NCBI RefSeq assembly: GCF_900167275.1
Contig: NZ_FUWX01000019.1
Span: 1 to 32,597 of the forward strand
Direction: 5' to 3'
Origin: Cetobacterium ceti
Lineage (GTDB): Bacteria > Fusobacteriota > Fusobacteriia > Fusobacteriales > Fusobacteriaceae
Length of the DNA stretch: 32,597 bases
Of this stretch, positions 12,222-20,329 are shown in pieces (positions within the stretch are counted from its first letter, which is position 1; each line of letters starts with the position of its first letter). The notes under the pieces are model-generated. The model was not told where the DNA came from and did not search any database. It saw only the letters and a program-made list of their open reading frames with translations. The position numbers and the translations under genes were made by a program.

Positions 12222-14350
12222 CTAAGGAGGTGAAAAAAATAAAAAAAATATCTTCTGTTATTATGAAAAATATAGATATTCCAAGCATTAATGCTCAAAG
12301 TGACAACAATATAGATACTGAAATAGCCCAGGAATTACTTAAAAATATTAATATTTCAACTCCAGTATTTTCCCTTATAAGAGGAGTAACTTCAAGGCTT
12401 ATTAAAGTTAGAGCAAGACATCCAGAAGATGAAGAAATTTTAAAAGAGATTGAACTGCGCCAAGGGAAAATTAAGAATTTAAATGATTTTTTAAATAGAT
12501 TATCTTTAGCGCCATTTTATGGATATGTAATTCATGAAAAAATATATAATGACGATTTTTCTCTTAATAAATTAGAGTTTATTCCATATAAGCTTATTAA
12601 GTATGACAAGAAAAAAGGTCTATTATTAAAAGGCAAAGATAAAGAAATACCAATTACAGAAGATAAATTTCTTATTTCAGTATTTGATAAAACCATAGAT
12701 AAGCCTTTAGGAACAAGTCTATTTGAATGGGGATTAAAGGAAGTTTATGATGATTTAAAAGATGTTCAATCTAAAGTAAGAGGGTTACAGAAAAAGTATG
12801 GTGGAATAGTTCCTATACTTGGCTATTACAAAGAAGAATTAGATTCTTTAGAAGGCATTACACAGAAAAAAGAATTTCTAAAAGAAAAAGCTAAACAGTA
12901 CAAGGAAATTGTTGGTGGAGAAAATATTTTAATGGTTCCCATATCAGATGGAGTACCACTAAAGGAACAAATAAGTTATATAAGTTTATCTGATTTAAAA
13001 ATAGATATGCATAATATTTTAATGAAAAAGTATGAAGAAAAAATAGAAAAATTTATAAAAGGATCAACATTTTCAGAGAGTAAAGAAGGCTCCCAAGCTA
13101 AAGATAGAGTTCAACAAAATGAGAAAGAAAAGATGGAAGATTCCATCGCGAAATTTATAAGCTCTGAGCTTCAAACTTTAATAGAAGATGATGCACAACT
13201 CTTTGGATATTCTCCAGAATGTTTTTACATAGTATTTGAACTAGATAAAGGGGAACTAGAAAATGAAGCTGTAGAACTTGCAAGAGTTCAAACTAAAAGA
13301 GAAAAGGTTGGCTTATATACTGATATAAAAAATTTAGGTTATGACATAAAACTAGAAAAGTTAGCAGAAATTGTTGGAATAGAGCCTAGTGATTTGATAA
13401 TAGCTCAAGGTCCTGAATTTAATGATAATAAAAAAAAAGACTTATTAGTAAAGAAACTAAATTTTTCTAGAAGTCTAAGAGAAAAGTATGAAAATAATTT
13501 AGATAATTTTTCTTTAGATTTTACTAAAGATATTAAAGAATTTAATCTAAAGGAGTTAGAAATAATACCTCTTAATTTTGATTTTCTTCATCGCTTTATA
13601 ATAGGAATTTTAATTGGTTATGTTAATTCAGCTAAAAAATACTTTGAATTTTCAGAAGAAGATATAAATCCTTTTGATTTGAAATTTGAAGAAGCTATTA
13701 AATTTTTAGCTGATAAAGCTCCAATACTTTATGAAAAATTAGATGAAATAACAGAAAAAGCAACAAGTATGCATTTTTGGATAAAGAAAAGTACTAGTTT
13801 AGAAGTAACTAATAAGATTCATAAATCCATTTTAAAGTCATTAGAAAATGGGTCGACATATAAAGAATGGTATGAAGGATTAGACGCAGAATTAATCAAT
13901 TTAGGATTGGCTAATAACGGATATTACGCGGAGTTAGTATACAGAAATAATATGGCCACAGCTTATAGCGTTGGAGGTTATTTAGAAAGACAGGACAATA
14001 TAGAGAATCAACCCTATGGACTTTATGATTCTGTAATGGATGATGATACTAGCGATATATGTAAAAAATTAAATGGAAAAGTATATAAGCTTAGCGATCC
14101 TATTTGGAATAAAATAACTCCTCCAAATCATCATAAATGTAGATCAGGAGTAATAGCAATTTCAAAAGAAGAAGCTATTGAAATGGGAATTATTATAGAA
14201 AAACCAACTAAAGAAATAAAAAATTTAGATCTAGGAACATTTAATGGAAATCCAGGAAAATCATATGAAAAAACCTTAAAACAGTCTGTAGCTAAAAAAG
14301 AGAAATTATATGAAGAACTAAAAGTACAGCTTAGTTTATTTGAATTATAA
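12215..14350 (+). CDS. Mu-type portal protein (DUF935) fused to a MuF head-morphogenesis domain
   Basis: A 711-residue protein. Roughly residues 25-420 follow the Mu gp29 portal layout (GKIKNLNDFLNRLSLAPFYG, later KVRGLQKKYGGIVPILGYY). The C-terminal ~200 residues are a MuF domain with YRNNMATAYSVG, then DTSDICKKLNGK and PPNHHKCRSGV, the family's 'D..C..l.G' and 'PPNH..CRs' motifs. In Mu these are separate genes (29 and 30). Start is uncertain. ATG 12215 has no ribosome site, while an excellent AAGGAGG lies just inside the frame at 12223-12229 with no standard start at the right distance beyond it. Confidence 0.85.
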   Translation: MATKEVKKIKKISSVIMKNIDIPSINAQSDNNIDTEIAQELLKNINISTPVFSLIRGVTSRLIKVRARHPEDEEILKEIELRQGKIKNLNDFLNRLSLAPFYGYVIHEKIYNDDFSLNKLEFIPYKLIKYDKKKGLLLKGKDKEIPITEDKFLISVFDKTIDKPLGTSLFEWGLKEVYDDLKDVQSKVRGLQKKYGGIVPILGYYKEELDSLEGITQKKEFLKEKAKQYKEIVGGENILMVPISDGVPLKEQISYISLSDLKIDMHNILMKKYEEKIEKFIKGSTFSESKEGSQAKDRVQQNEKEKMEDSIAKFISSELQTLIEDDAQLFGYSPECFYIVFELDKGELENEAVELARVQTKREKVGLYTDIKNLGYDIKLEKLAEIVGIEPSDLIIAQGPEFNDNKKKDLLVKKLNFSRSLREKYENNLDNFSLDFTKDIKEFNLKELEIIPLNFDFLHRFIIGILIGYVNSAKKYFEFSEEDINPFDLKFEEAIKFLADKAPILYEKLDEITEKATSMHFWIKKSTSLEVTNKIHKSILKSLENGSTYKEWYEGLDAELINLGLANNGYYAELVYRNNMATAYSVGGYLERQDNIENQPYGLYDSVMDDDTSDICKKLNGKVYKLSDPIWNKITPPNHHKCRSGVIAISKEEAIEMGIIIEKPTKEIKNLDLGTFNGNPGKSYEKTLKQSVAKKEKLYEELKVQLSLFEL

Positions 14351-14360
14351 GGAGAGTAAA

Positions 14361-15431
14361 ATGGCTAAAAAAAGAATATTTAAAAGTGGAGACTATGGCG
14401 AAAAGGGAAAATACACTACTGAAGATTTTAATAAATGGATAAGTAGTGAGTTTAGTTTTCCTATAACAATTGGCCATATTGGTGATTATGTAAAAAATAA
14501 GGTTCCTATAACAGCAATTCCAAAGGCTGGTGTAGCAACATGTGTTGAAGTTGATAATGAAGGGTATTTAATAGCTGATGTTGAATACAATGAGTTTGGA
14601 AAAGATGTAACAGATTTAGGAGCTTATGATAACTATAGTTTAGGAATAGATATATTAGGTAAACCTAATCATTTAGCGTTATTAGGATATGCGTTGCCTC
14701 ATATTAAAGATTTAGATAGCGCTTATGTTGAATTTAGCGAAGGAACAAAACCAGAAGATTTTAGATATGTTGAATTTACACAAGGAGGCCAAATGACACT
14801 AGAAGAAATATTATCAGCTTTAAACGAGTTATCTCCCCAGGAAAAGATAACTGCAATTTTATCAGCTTTAAAAGATTTAGATGTAACTCAAGTTGACGTA
14901 AGCCCTCTTCTAACACGAGCTTGGGAATTAGATGACCAGCAGTGGTATATAAATAAGTTAACAGGGGAAGGTTATACTGTTGCTAAAACATCTGAATTTA
15001 CTAAAACAGATATAGAGAATATGGCTAAAGCAATAGGATTTGACTTAATTGAAGCCAAAACTCCTAAAACTTTAACCAAAGAACAATGGGAAGCTCAATA
15101 TGCTGCTGAATTTGCAAGAAAGCAAGAAGAAAATCAATATAAAGATAAATTTATTAAACTTTTCCCACCTGTTATGCAAAAATTGGCAGAGTTTTGCGCA
15201 ACAGAAGCCTATAAGGAAGAAAACTATAAAAATATTATTGAGTTCTCAGAAGAAAAGAAAATATCTATGGCAGATTACATCAAAGAAACCATAGAAAAAG
15301 GTGGACCATTTAAACATTTATTTACTTCAGTAAGCGCAGAGTTTACAGAAGATTTAGAAAATGATGATTCCATTGCAGGAATAAGACAAAAATCAGCTGA
15401 AGAAGCTAGAAAAAGATTTGGAGGGAAATAA
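14361..15431 (+). CDS. Prohead protease with scaffold tail (Mu gpI-like)
   Basis: I chose ATG 14361, seven bases after AAGGAGAG; an upstream in-frame TTG at 14340 is less likely. The 356-residue product has an N-terminal protease domain with PITIGHIGDYVKNKVPITA (candidate catalytic histidine near residue 37) and GAYDNYSLGI (candidate serine near 96), followed by LALLGYALPHIKDL, as in Mu gpI-type prohead proteases. The C-terminal ~210 residues are helical and acidic and act as a scaffold. It trims scaffold and capsid during maturation. Confidence 0.8.
   Translation: MAKKRIFKSGDYGEKGKYTTEDFNKWISSEFSFPITIGHIGDYVKNKVPITAIPKAGVATCVEVDNEGYLIADVEYNEFGKDVTDLGAYDNYSLGIDILGKPNHLALLGYALPHIKDLDSAYVEFSEGTKPEDFRYVEFTQGGQMTLEEILSALNELSPQEKITAILSALKDLDVTQVDVSPLLTRAWELDDQQWYINKLTGEGYTVAKTSEFTKTDIENMAKAIGFDLIEAKTPKTLTKEQWEAQYAAEFARKQEENQYKDKFIKLFPPVMQKLAEFCATEAYKEENYKNIIEFSEEKKISMADYIKETIEKGGPFKHLFTSVSAEFTEDLENDDSIAGIRQKSAEEARKRFGGK
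14793..15431 (+). CDS. Nested in-frame scaffold protein (internal start)
   Basis: An in-frame ATG at 14793 is preceded by the perfect ribosome site AAGGAGG at 14782-14788. It would make a 212-residue product lacking the protease domain. Mu (Z inside I) and lambda (Nu3 inside C) make their scaffolds in this way. The sequence (MTLEEILSALNELSPQEK onward) is helical and acidic, as expected of a scaffold core. Confidence 0.75.
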   Translation: MTLEEILSALNELSPQEKITAILSALKDLDVTQVDVSPLLTRAWELDDQQWYINKLTGEGYTVAKTSEFTKTDIENMAKAIGFDLIEAKTPKTLTKEQWEAQYAAEFARKQEENQYKDKFIKLFPPVMQKLAEFCATEAYKEENYKNIIEFSEEKKISMADYIKETIEKGGPFKHLFTSVSAEFTEDLENDDSIAGIRQKSAEEARKRFGGK

Positions 15432-15787
15432 TGGCTAATAGATTAACAAAAACAAAAGTGGATAAAACTCAATTAATAATTTTTGAAACTATTCCAGGAG
15501 AATCTGTAACTATGGGAGATACTGGTGAAATAAAACATGGGCAAGTATTAGCACAAGAAGAATCAACTGGAAAATGGTTTAAGTATGATAAAGATGGAAC
15601 AGAAGGGAAACAAATTCCAAGAAGAGTTTATAAAGGTGAAACATTTACATGTAAAGCCGATGATAAAGCTGTTGTATTCAGAAGTGGATTATTAGATAAA
15701 GCATTAGTAGTTGGAATAGAATTAACTGATTACAAAGGTATAGCAGAACTTGAAAGAAATGGTATTTATCTTGAGGAGGTTAAATAA
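15431..15787 (+). CDS. Head decoration protein (lambda gpD-like)
   Basis: ATG overlaps the protease stop (TAATG). The 118-residue product has the small beta-rich pattern of capsid decoration proteins: GQVLAQEESTGKWFKYDKDG in the N-terminal half, then VYKGETFTCKADDKAVVFRSG and a final GIYLEEV. It would bind the expanded capsid at threefold sites and stabilise it. Position between protease/scaffold and capsid protein matches lambda C-Nu3-D-E. The assignment is by pattern and order. Confidence 0.7.
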   Translation: MANRLTKTKVDKTQLIIFETIPGESVTMGDTGEIKHGQVLAQEESTGKWFKYDKDGTEGKQIPRRVYKGETFTCKADDKAVVFRSGLLDKALVVGIELTDYKGIAELERNGIYLEEVK

Positions 15788-16788
15788 TGAATAAGAAACA
15801 AGCAGCATTTATGGGGATATTTGATGAGACTAAAACTTTTGTAAGAAAACATTATTCAGATAGATTTAAAAGATCTTTTGCAACTATTTCAGATACTATT
15901 AGATTTGATATGGTAACTAGCGAATTAATCCAATTATCAATAGTACCAAGAGGAACAAAAGCGCCTTTTGTAAAATTGGGTGGATTCTCAAAAGAGAGCA
16001 TAACTCCAGATATGATTAAAGGAACAGCTGCTTATACTCCAGAAGAAATTCTTGAGTTAAGAGCTGGTCAAATGGATGTAGCTATAGGTGGAGCAGTTGT
16101 TAATAATAAGCAATATATTATAGATAAAAAAATAATGATGTTAAAGACTGGATATGAAAATACAGTAGAAGCTATGTGCGCAGAACTATTTTTAACAGGA
16201 AAATTTAAATTAGTTGAAAGCGGTGATGAAATTGACTTTGGTTTTCCAGAACCAGAAGAAATTACTTTTACTCAAGGGACAGACAATTGGGAGTTAATTT
16301 TAATTGATGCAATTGATAAATATGTAGAAAAAAATAGAAAGTATCCTGAATTAATTGAAGTAGATAGAGAAATTCTAAAAGCTATGATAAAAGATAAAAA
16401 TTTAAATCAACAACAGATAGCTTTCGGATTTACTCAAATTGTTCCTAATACTCATTCATTAGAACAAAGATATCCAACATTAAATATATTAGATATGACA
16501 GTAAAAGCATTAGTTCCAGCAGTTGGAGTAGATGGAGAAGCAATCTCAACTACAAACATGATGTATTTATCAAATACAGAGTCTTTTGTTAAAGCCTATA
16601 CAGGAATACCTAATGTTCAAGGAAATGAATTAGGTATGGAAAAATCAGAATACATAATAGATGAAGTTATAGAACATGATCCTCCAGCTAAGAAATTTAT
16701 TTTTACAAGTGGATTTTGTCCAATAATCCCATTAGTAAATTCTATTATGAGATTTAAAATTACTATAAAACCAGCAGCAAAAAAATAA
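15787..16788 (+). CDS. Major capsid protein (lambda gpE-like)
   Basis: A 333-residue protein whose ATG overlaps the preceding stop. It carries features of the capsid E family: VPRGTKAPFVKLGGFSKESI (about residues 52-71), IDKKIMMLKTGYENTVEAMC (about 113-132), and a C-terminal IPLVNSIMRFKITIKP. It forms the icosahedral shell with the HK97 fold. A lambda-type capsid after a Mu-type terminase and portal indicates a mosaic head module. Confidence 0.8.
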   Translation: MNKKQAAFMGIFDETKTFVRKHYSDRFKRSFATISDTIRFDMVTSELIQLSIVPRGTKAPFVKLGGFSKESITPDMIKGTAAYTPEEILELRAGQMDVAIGGAVVNNKQYIIDKKIMMLKTGYENTVEAMCAELFLTGKFKLVESGDEIDFGFPEPEEITFTQGTDNWELILIDAIDKYVEKNRKYPELIEVDREILKAMIKDKNLNQQQIAFGFTQIVPNTHSLEQRYPTLNILDMTVKALVPAVGVDGEAISTTNMMYLSNTESFVKAYTGIPNVQGNELGMEKSEYIIDEVIEHDPPAKKFIFTSGFCPIIPLVNSIMRFKITIKPAAKK

Positions 16789-16789
16789 A

Positions 16790-17356
16790 ATGGCAAAATC
16801 AATAACAATGGAAGATTTGATTTTTAGATTCAAAAAGTTAAGAGAAAAATCTGAAAATCAATCTTCAGTGATGAAAAAAATCGCTAGAAGTATGAAAACA
16901 ACAGTTAATAGTAATTTTAGAAATGAAACAGATTTTAAAGGTAAAAGGTGGACAAAAAGTAAAAGGGCTAAATTGGTTAATGGTCAGACTTTATCAAATA
17001 CAGGTAGATTAAGAAGGAGTTTTACTTCTAAATATGGAATTGACTACGCGGTATGTGGAACTAATGTTAAGTATGCAAAAAGGCTTAATTTCGGCGCGAA
17101 AAAAGGCGAAGATGGAAAGAAAACTTTTAGAGTTGGAGATACTCATGTAAAGGGATGCAAAGTTAAAGAAAGCAAGACTAAAAAGGGAACTATTCGAAGA
17201 GCTCATAAAAGAAGACCTTATATAAGAAGAGCGCATAATCGAACAGCTATAGTTCCCTTTGGAAATATCCCTGCGTATAACTTTATAGGGATAAATGAGA
17301 AACAAAGAAAAATGTATCTGAAATGGATTAAAGAATTCTATGGAGAAATTGTATGA
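16790..17356 (+). CDS. Virion morphogenesis protein (Mu gpG-like)
   Basis: The ATG is one base past the capsid stop. The 188-residue basic protein has FRNETDFKGKRWTKSKRA (about residues 43-60), LSNTGRLRRSFTSKYG (about 69-84) and VCGTNVKYAKRLNFGAK (about 89-105). This is the family series 'P.G..W', 'L..tg.L..s', 'vGtn..YA..hqfG'. It is a head-tail joining or tail completion protein. The lysine/arginine-rich middle (about 120-150) may be an insertion. Confidence 0.8.
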   Translation: MAKSITMEDLIFRFKKLREKSENQSSVMKKIARSMKTTVNSNFRNETDFKGKRWTKSKRAKLVNGQTLSNTGRLRRSFTSKYGIDYAVCGTNVKYAKRLNFGAKKGEDGKKTFRVGDTHVKGCKVKESKTKKGTIRRAHKRRPYIRRAHNRTAIVPFGNIPAYNFIGINEKQRKMYLKWIKEFYGEIV

Positions 17357-17724
17357 AAATAAAAAATTATAGTGGTAGTTATCCTAGTTTTGATTCAAAA
17401 GTTATTACTGATTTTATATCTAAAAGCTTTTTAAGAAAATATGGAATAGAAGAACAAAACTACAAAGAAATGTTAGAGAGTTTATCTAGCGAAGCCATAA
17501 CTTTCCTTGGAATGAAAATACATAAAGATTTAGAACTTGAGGAAAAAGAATTTAATTTATTAAGAAGTTTATATGTTCAATATAGTTTATTCTCTAAAAT
17601 GGAAAATGAAGAGATTGCCCAAGATAAAATGGATCTTCTTATTGGGACTATAAATTCAATCAACAGTAGGTATAAAAAAGAACTTGAAGAAAATAATAGT
17701 TTTATAGGGATAGGAGTATATTAA
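17353..17724 (+). CDS. Head-tail connector protein (putative)
   Basis: Starts within the stop of the preceding gene (ATGA). The 123-residue, mainly helical product (ITDFISKSFLRKYGIEEQ, then LRSLYVQYSLFSKMENEEIA) sits where the DUF1320/gp36-type adaptor lies in Mu-like and many siphovirus genomes. Size and position support a neck adaptor that docks under the portal. No diagnostic motif was recognised. Confidence 0.5.
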   Translation: MKIKNYSGSYPSFDSKVITDFISKSFLRKYGIEEQNYKEMLESLSSEAITFLGMKIHKDLELEEKEFNLLRSLYVQYSLFSKMENEEIAQDKMDLLIGTINSINSRYKKELEENNSFIGIGVY

Positions 17725-18126
17725 ATGCTTAGTTTTGTGACAAAATTAAAAGAAATATTAGAAGAAAAATATCCTGTAACGATTACTTGGGAACAAAATT
17801 TTATATCAGAGACAAAACCTGAATTAGTTATAATTCCTGGAACTGAAAATAGAGAAATGACTTCTTTACAAGGATCGGGAAGCAGTTTAACTATATCAGT
17901 CTATTATTATGACTTCTGGAGTCCTGAGGTTGAATTAAAAAGGTTTAAAGAACTAGAGAAAATAGTTAATACTCTAGAAACTGATAATAGAATTTTAGAA
18001 TTAGTTGTAAAAAAGCCTGTAACATCATTTGGAGCTGAAGCAATTAAAGAAAATGAGGATAGTTTCACTGGATTATTTGTGGGCGCAATAGAAATAAAAG
18101 TAACAGAACGAAGAAGGAGGGAGTAA
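17725..18126 (+). CDS. Tail terminator/completion protein (putative)
   Basis: Directly abuts the connector gene. The 133-residue alpha/beta protein starts MLSFVTKLKEILEEKYP, has the strand-rich SLTISVYYYDFWSPEVELK and ends FVGAIEIKVTERRRRE. The order connector, terminator, tail tube is standard. It resembles gp37/DUF1834 or minor tail U-type proteins in size and layout. It probably caps the tail tube. Confidence 0.55.
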   Translation: MLSFVTKLKEILEEKYPVTITWEQNFISETKPELVIIPGTENREMTSLQGSGSSLTISVYYYDFWSPEVELKRFKELEKIVNTLETDNRILELVVKKPVTSFGAEAIKENEDSFTGLFVGAIEIKVTERRRRE

Positions 18127-19055
18127 TGAGCGTTAAGGTATATTTTGGAAAACAAACTACTAAAGGAACTGAAGCTACTGAATTAGTTGATTTAGGTGTT
18201 ACAGATTTTAGTGGTGGAGAAAAATATAACACTATTCAATCTGAAGTATTAAGCGGAGCATCTGCAAGTGGAGATAAATATTTAGTAGGGATTGATGTGA
18301 ACTTCTCAACTCCTATAGAATGGAGTTTAAAAACCTTAGAAACTGCTATGCCTGGAATTGGATATAAAGAAGTTGGGAAAAAACCAAATATATATAAAAT
18401 AGCAGAAGAAGGAGCAAATTATTATACAGTAATTCTTTATGATTCGCTTAATAAACAAGTAACAAAATTTGTAGACACTAAAATGAATACAGTAACTCTT
18501 AATATAACTAAAGGAGCGCTAATAAATGGATCAATTGAATGGATAGGAACAAAAGTGGAAATTACAGATGAAAATGACTTTGGTACAACATATAAAAGCA
18601 AAATAGCAAAATCTGATAGAGGGGAAACATTAGTTGGTTTAGATGCAAAAATTAAATTAGGAAGTTCTCCAGTAGAAGACATTGAGTCTGTAGTACTAAC
18701 TATAAATAATGCTTTAGAAGCTAAAGGAGCTCTTAACTCTATCCATGCTAAAAGAATTGTAAGAACAGGTCTTCAAACTACAGAATTAACTGTAGATTTT
18801 AATTATTATGATAAAACAAGATTTAAATCAATTAAAGATAAAGCTGTAAATAATCAGTCTGAAAAACTTGAAATAGTCTTAGGAGGAGAAAGCAAATCAA
18901 ATGTTAAATTAGAATTTCCTAAGTTAACTATTGGAAGTAATGAAAGAGGAGACTATAAAGGGGAAGGAACTCAAAATATAGCTTTTGGAGCTTCTATAAA
19001 CAATAGTGAAAGCTCCCCAATGAAAATTACTTTTACTGATATTACTATAATTTAA
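18126..19055 (+). CDS. Major tail tube protein (putative)
   Basis: The ATG overlaps the previous stop. The 309-residue protein is beta-rich and starts MSVKVYFGKQTTKGTEAT. It has an internal segment typical of tube proteins (VTLNITKGALINGSIEWIG) and an Ig-like C-terminal portion (NIAFGASINNSESSPMKITF). No contractile sheath gene is present and the tape measure is long, so this is a siphovirus tail. It is followed by the chaperone pair as expected. Confidence 0.7.
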   Translation: MSVKVYFGKQTTKGTEATELVDLGVTDFSGGEKYNTIQSEVLSGASASGDKYLVGIDVNFSTPIEWSLKTLETAMPGIGYKEVGKKPNIYKIAEEGANYYTVILYDSLNKQVTKFVDTKMNTVTLNITKGALINGSIEWIGTKVEITDENDFGTTYKSKIAKSDRGETLVGLDAKIKLGSSPVEDIESVVLTINNALEAKGALNSIHAKRIVRTGLQTTELTVDFNYYDKTRFKSIKDKAVNNQSEKLEIVLGGESKSNVKLEFPKLTIGSNERGDYKGEGTQNIAFGASINNSESSPMKITFTDITII

Positions 19056-19073
19056 ATTTAGGAGGAAATAAAA

Positions 19074-19556
19074 ATGAATACAAAAATCTTTGGAAACCCT
19101 TCAGAGAATTATATAGAAGTTAAAACTAATATTAGCTATGCGCAAAAAACTTCTTATATTAATAGAAAATCTGCAAGAGATATTGCGTTAATGAGAGGAG
19201 ATTATGAGGCTCTAGGAGAAATAGCTTTAGATCCCAATATTAATTTATTAAAAGAATCAATTATAACTTTAAAAGAAGGAGATAAAATATATTTTAAAGA
19301 TGGGGAAAATAAGATTACTTGGGATATTATTTTAAATTCTTCAGCAAATAATTTAGCCATGCAGGAGGCTGTAGATTACTTATTAAAAGAAAATTGGCTA
19401 GGTAATTATTCTGAAATAAAAAACGCAGCAACAGAAAATTTAAAATCTATAAGAAAGTCAACTTTTGATTTTTTAAATGAAATAGATAAAGAATTAGAAT
19501 TAAGGGGAAACTTGGAGAAGAAGAGTCCGATCTCTTCAGAATCTATTACAAAATAG
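19074..19556 (+). CDS. Tail assembly chaperone (gpG-like)
   Basis: ATG 19074 follows aggaggaaataaaa. The 160-residue helical protein lies between tail tube and tape measure genes, where lambda has G. It ends in a TAG. Near the 3' end, GGGAAAC (19505-19511) is in the correct phase (G GGA AAC) for -1 frameshifting into a second open frame that continues to 19795. The G-like product guides tape measure and tube polymerisation. Confidence 0.8.
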   Translation: MNTKIFGNPSENYIEVKTNISYAQKTSYINRKSARDIALMRGDYEALGEIALDPNINLLKESIITLKEGDKIYFKDGENKITWDIILNSSANNLAMQEAVDYLLKENWLGNYSEIKNAATENLKSIRKSTFDFLNEIDKELELRGNLEKKSPISSESITK

Positions 19557-19795
19557 CTTTAACTTGGATCAAAGGAACTCAAATAGCGTTTGATAGATAT
19601 CCATATAATCTATTATTACCTTATGCGATGCGTATAGAGCAATTAAAAAAATATATTTATTGTGATGGTTTTGGAGGATTTAGGATATCTTTTCTTCCAG
19701 AAAAAGGAGGATTAGATGAACAAAATGCTATTTGGGTTGAAGATATAGAACGATTGATAGAAGCATTAAATAAAGCAATGAATTGCAAAAAATAA
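19505..19795 (+). CDS. -1 frameshift extension of the tail chaperone (gpGT-like)
   Basis: In the -1 frame after GGGAAAC the reading continues LGEEESDLFRIYYKIAL... to TAA at 19793-19795, adding about 94 residues. It has no start codon or ribosome site of its own. The -1 frame is closed upstream by a TAA about 22 bases before the slippery site, so the shift must occur in this small window. The extension includes YPYNLLLPYAMRIEQLKKY and an acidic helical end. The GT fusion should recruit the tail tube protein. Confidence 0.85.
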   Translation, partial: GKLGEEESDLFRIYYKIALTWIKGTQIAFDRYPYNLLLPYAMRIEQLKKYIYCDGFGGFRISFLPEKGGLDEQNAIWVEDIERLIEALNKAMNCKK

Positions 19796-19796
19796 A

Positions 19797-19911
19797 TAAA
19801 AAGTCCTAAAACTTGGGAGAGGTTAGGACTTTTTATTGAAAAATATTTCAGAATATAAATATTGAAAAGTAACTCAATATGATTATACATAATAATTATA
19901 TTTCTTTGCAA
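19797..19911 (-). ncRNA. Minus-strand small RNA s10 with bidirectional terminator
   Basis: TTGCAA (19911-19906), 18 bp, TATAAT (19887-19882) on the minus strand. The hairpin AAAAGTCCTAA/TTAGGACTTTTT (about 19798-19832) has T runs on both sides, so it also terminates the tail operon segment on the plus strand. Predicted RNA is about 80 nt. Confidence 0.55.
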
Positions 19912-19919
19912 TTTTTTTT

Positions 19920-20026
19920 GAGAAGTATTCATTTTTTTATAACGAATACTTCTCGGGTCATAGGATCAAAAGATTTGCATAAGCTTATCTACTAGTAGTT
20001 ATACTGTAAAAATATTTAAAGAGCAA
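19920..20026 (-). ncRNA. Possible minus-strand small RNA s11
   Basis: TTGCTC (20026-20021), 17 bp, TATAAC (20003-19998) on the minus strand. Downstream lies a large inverted repeat GAGAAGTATTC/GAATACTTCTC (about 19920-19955), but on this strand it is followed by A, so its end is unclear. The weakest of this gap's units. Confidence 0.35.
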
Positions 20027-20029
20027 CTA

Positions 20030-20161
20030 AAAAACCTTCATAAAAATATGAAGGTTTTCTAGAAATAGATTTTTACTCTCGTGGGGGCGAGGAGTTAAAA
20101 ATATAAAAATAAAGGGGTACTTTATTTTTACTGTTATAGCCACAAAAGATTATAAAGTCAA
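20030..20161 (-). ncRNA. Putative minus-strand small RNA s12 (three hairpins)
   Basis: TTGACT (20161-20156), 17 bp, TATAAC (20138-20133) on the minus strand, start near 20126. Hairpin AAAAATAAA/TTTATTTTT, hairpin CTCCTCG-loop-CGAGAG with a C-rich loop, then terminator AAAACCTTCATA/TATGAAGGTTTT plus T run. About 95 nt. The CUCCUC segment resembles an anti-Shine-Dalgarno sequence. Confidence 0.55.
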
Positions 20162-20167
20162 TTTAAT

Positions 20168-20303
20168 TTTAAAAGAAAATTAAAGAAGTCTTTGCTATAA
20201 AACAAAGACTTCTTTAATACAATACATACAACTCTTTAATAATTTTGGAGAATGTTTTGTCACCATGCAATATACTTATACTACAAAATATTTTGTGTGT
20301 CAA
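20168..20303 (-). ncRNA. Putative minus-strand small RNA s13
   Basis: TTGACA (20303-20298), 17 bp, TATAAG (20280-20275) on the minus strand, start near 20268. The terminator GAAGTCTTTG/CAAAGACTTC (20212-20185) is followed by TTTAATTTTCTTTT. About 95 nt. The -35 lies 18 bp upstream of the tape measure ribosome site. Confidence 0.55.
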
Positions 20304-20329
20304 ATTATTTTTTCAGAAAGGAGGTTATA

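Noticed and set aside
19657-19932. 91-codon minus-strand open frame
   Set aside because: Overlaps the frameshift extension and s10 on the minus strand, runs through the terminator hairpin and has no ribosome site.
20252-20329. Upstream in-frame ATG extension of the tape measure gene
   Set aside because: No ribosome site, and it would translate across the s13 promoter and start. GTG 20330 has AAAGGAGG at the right distance.
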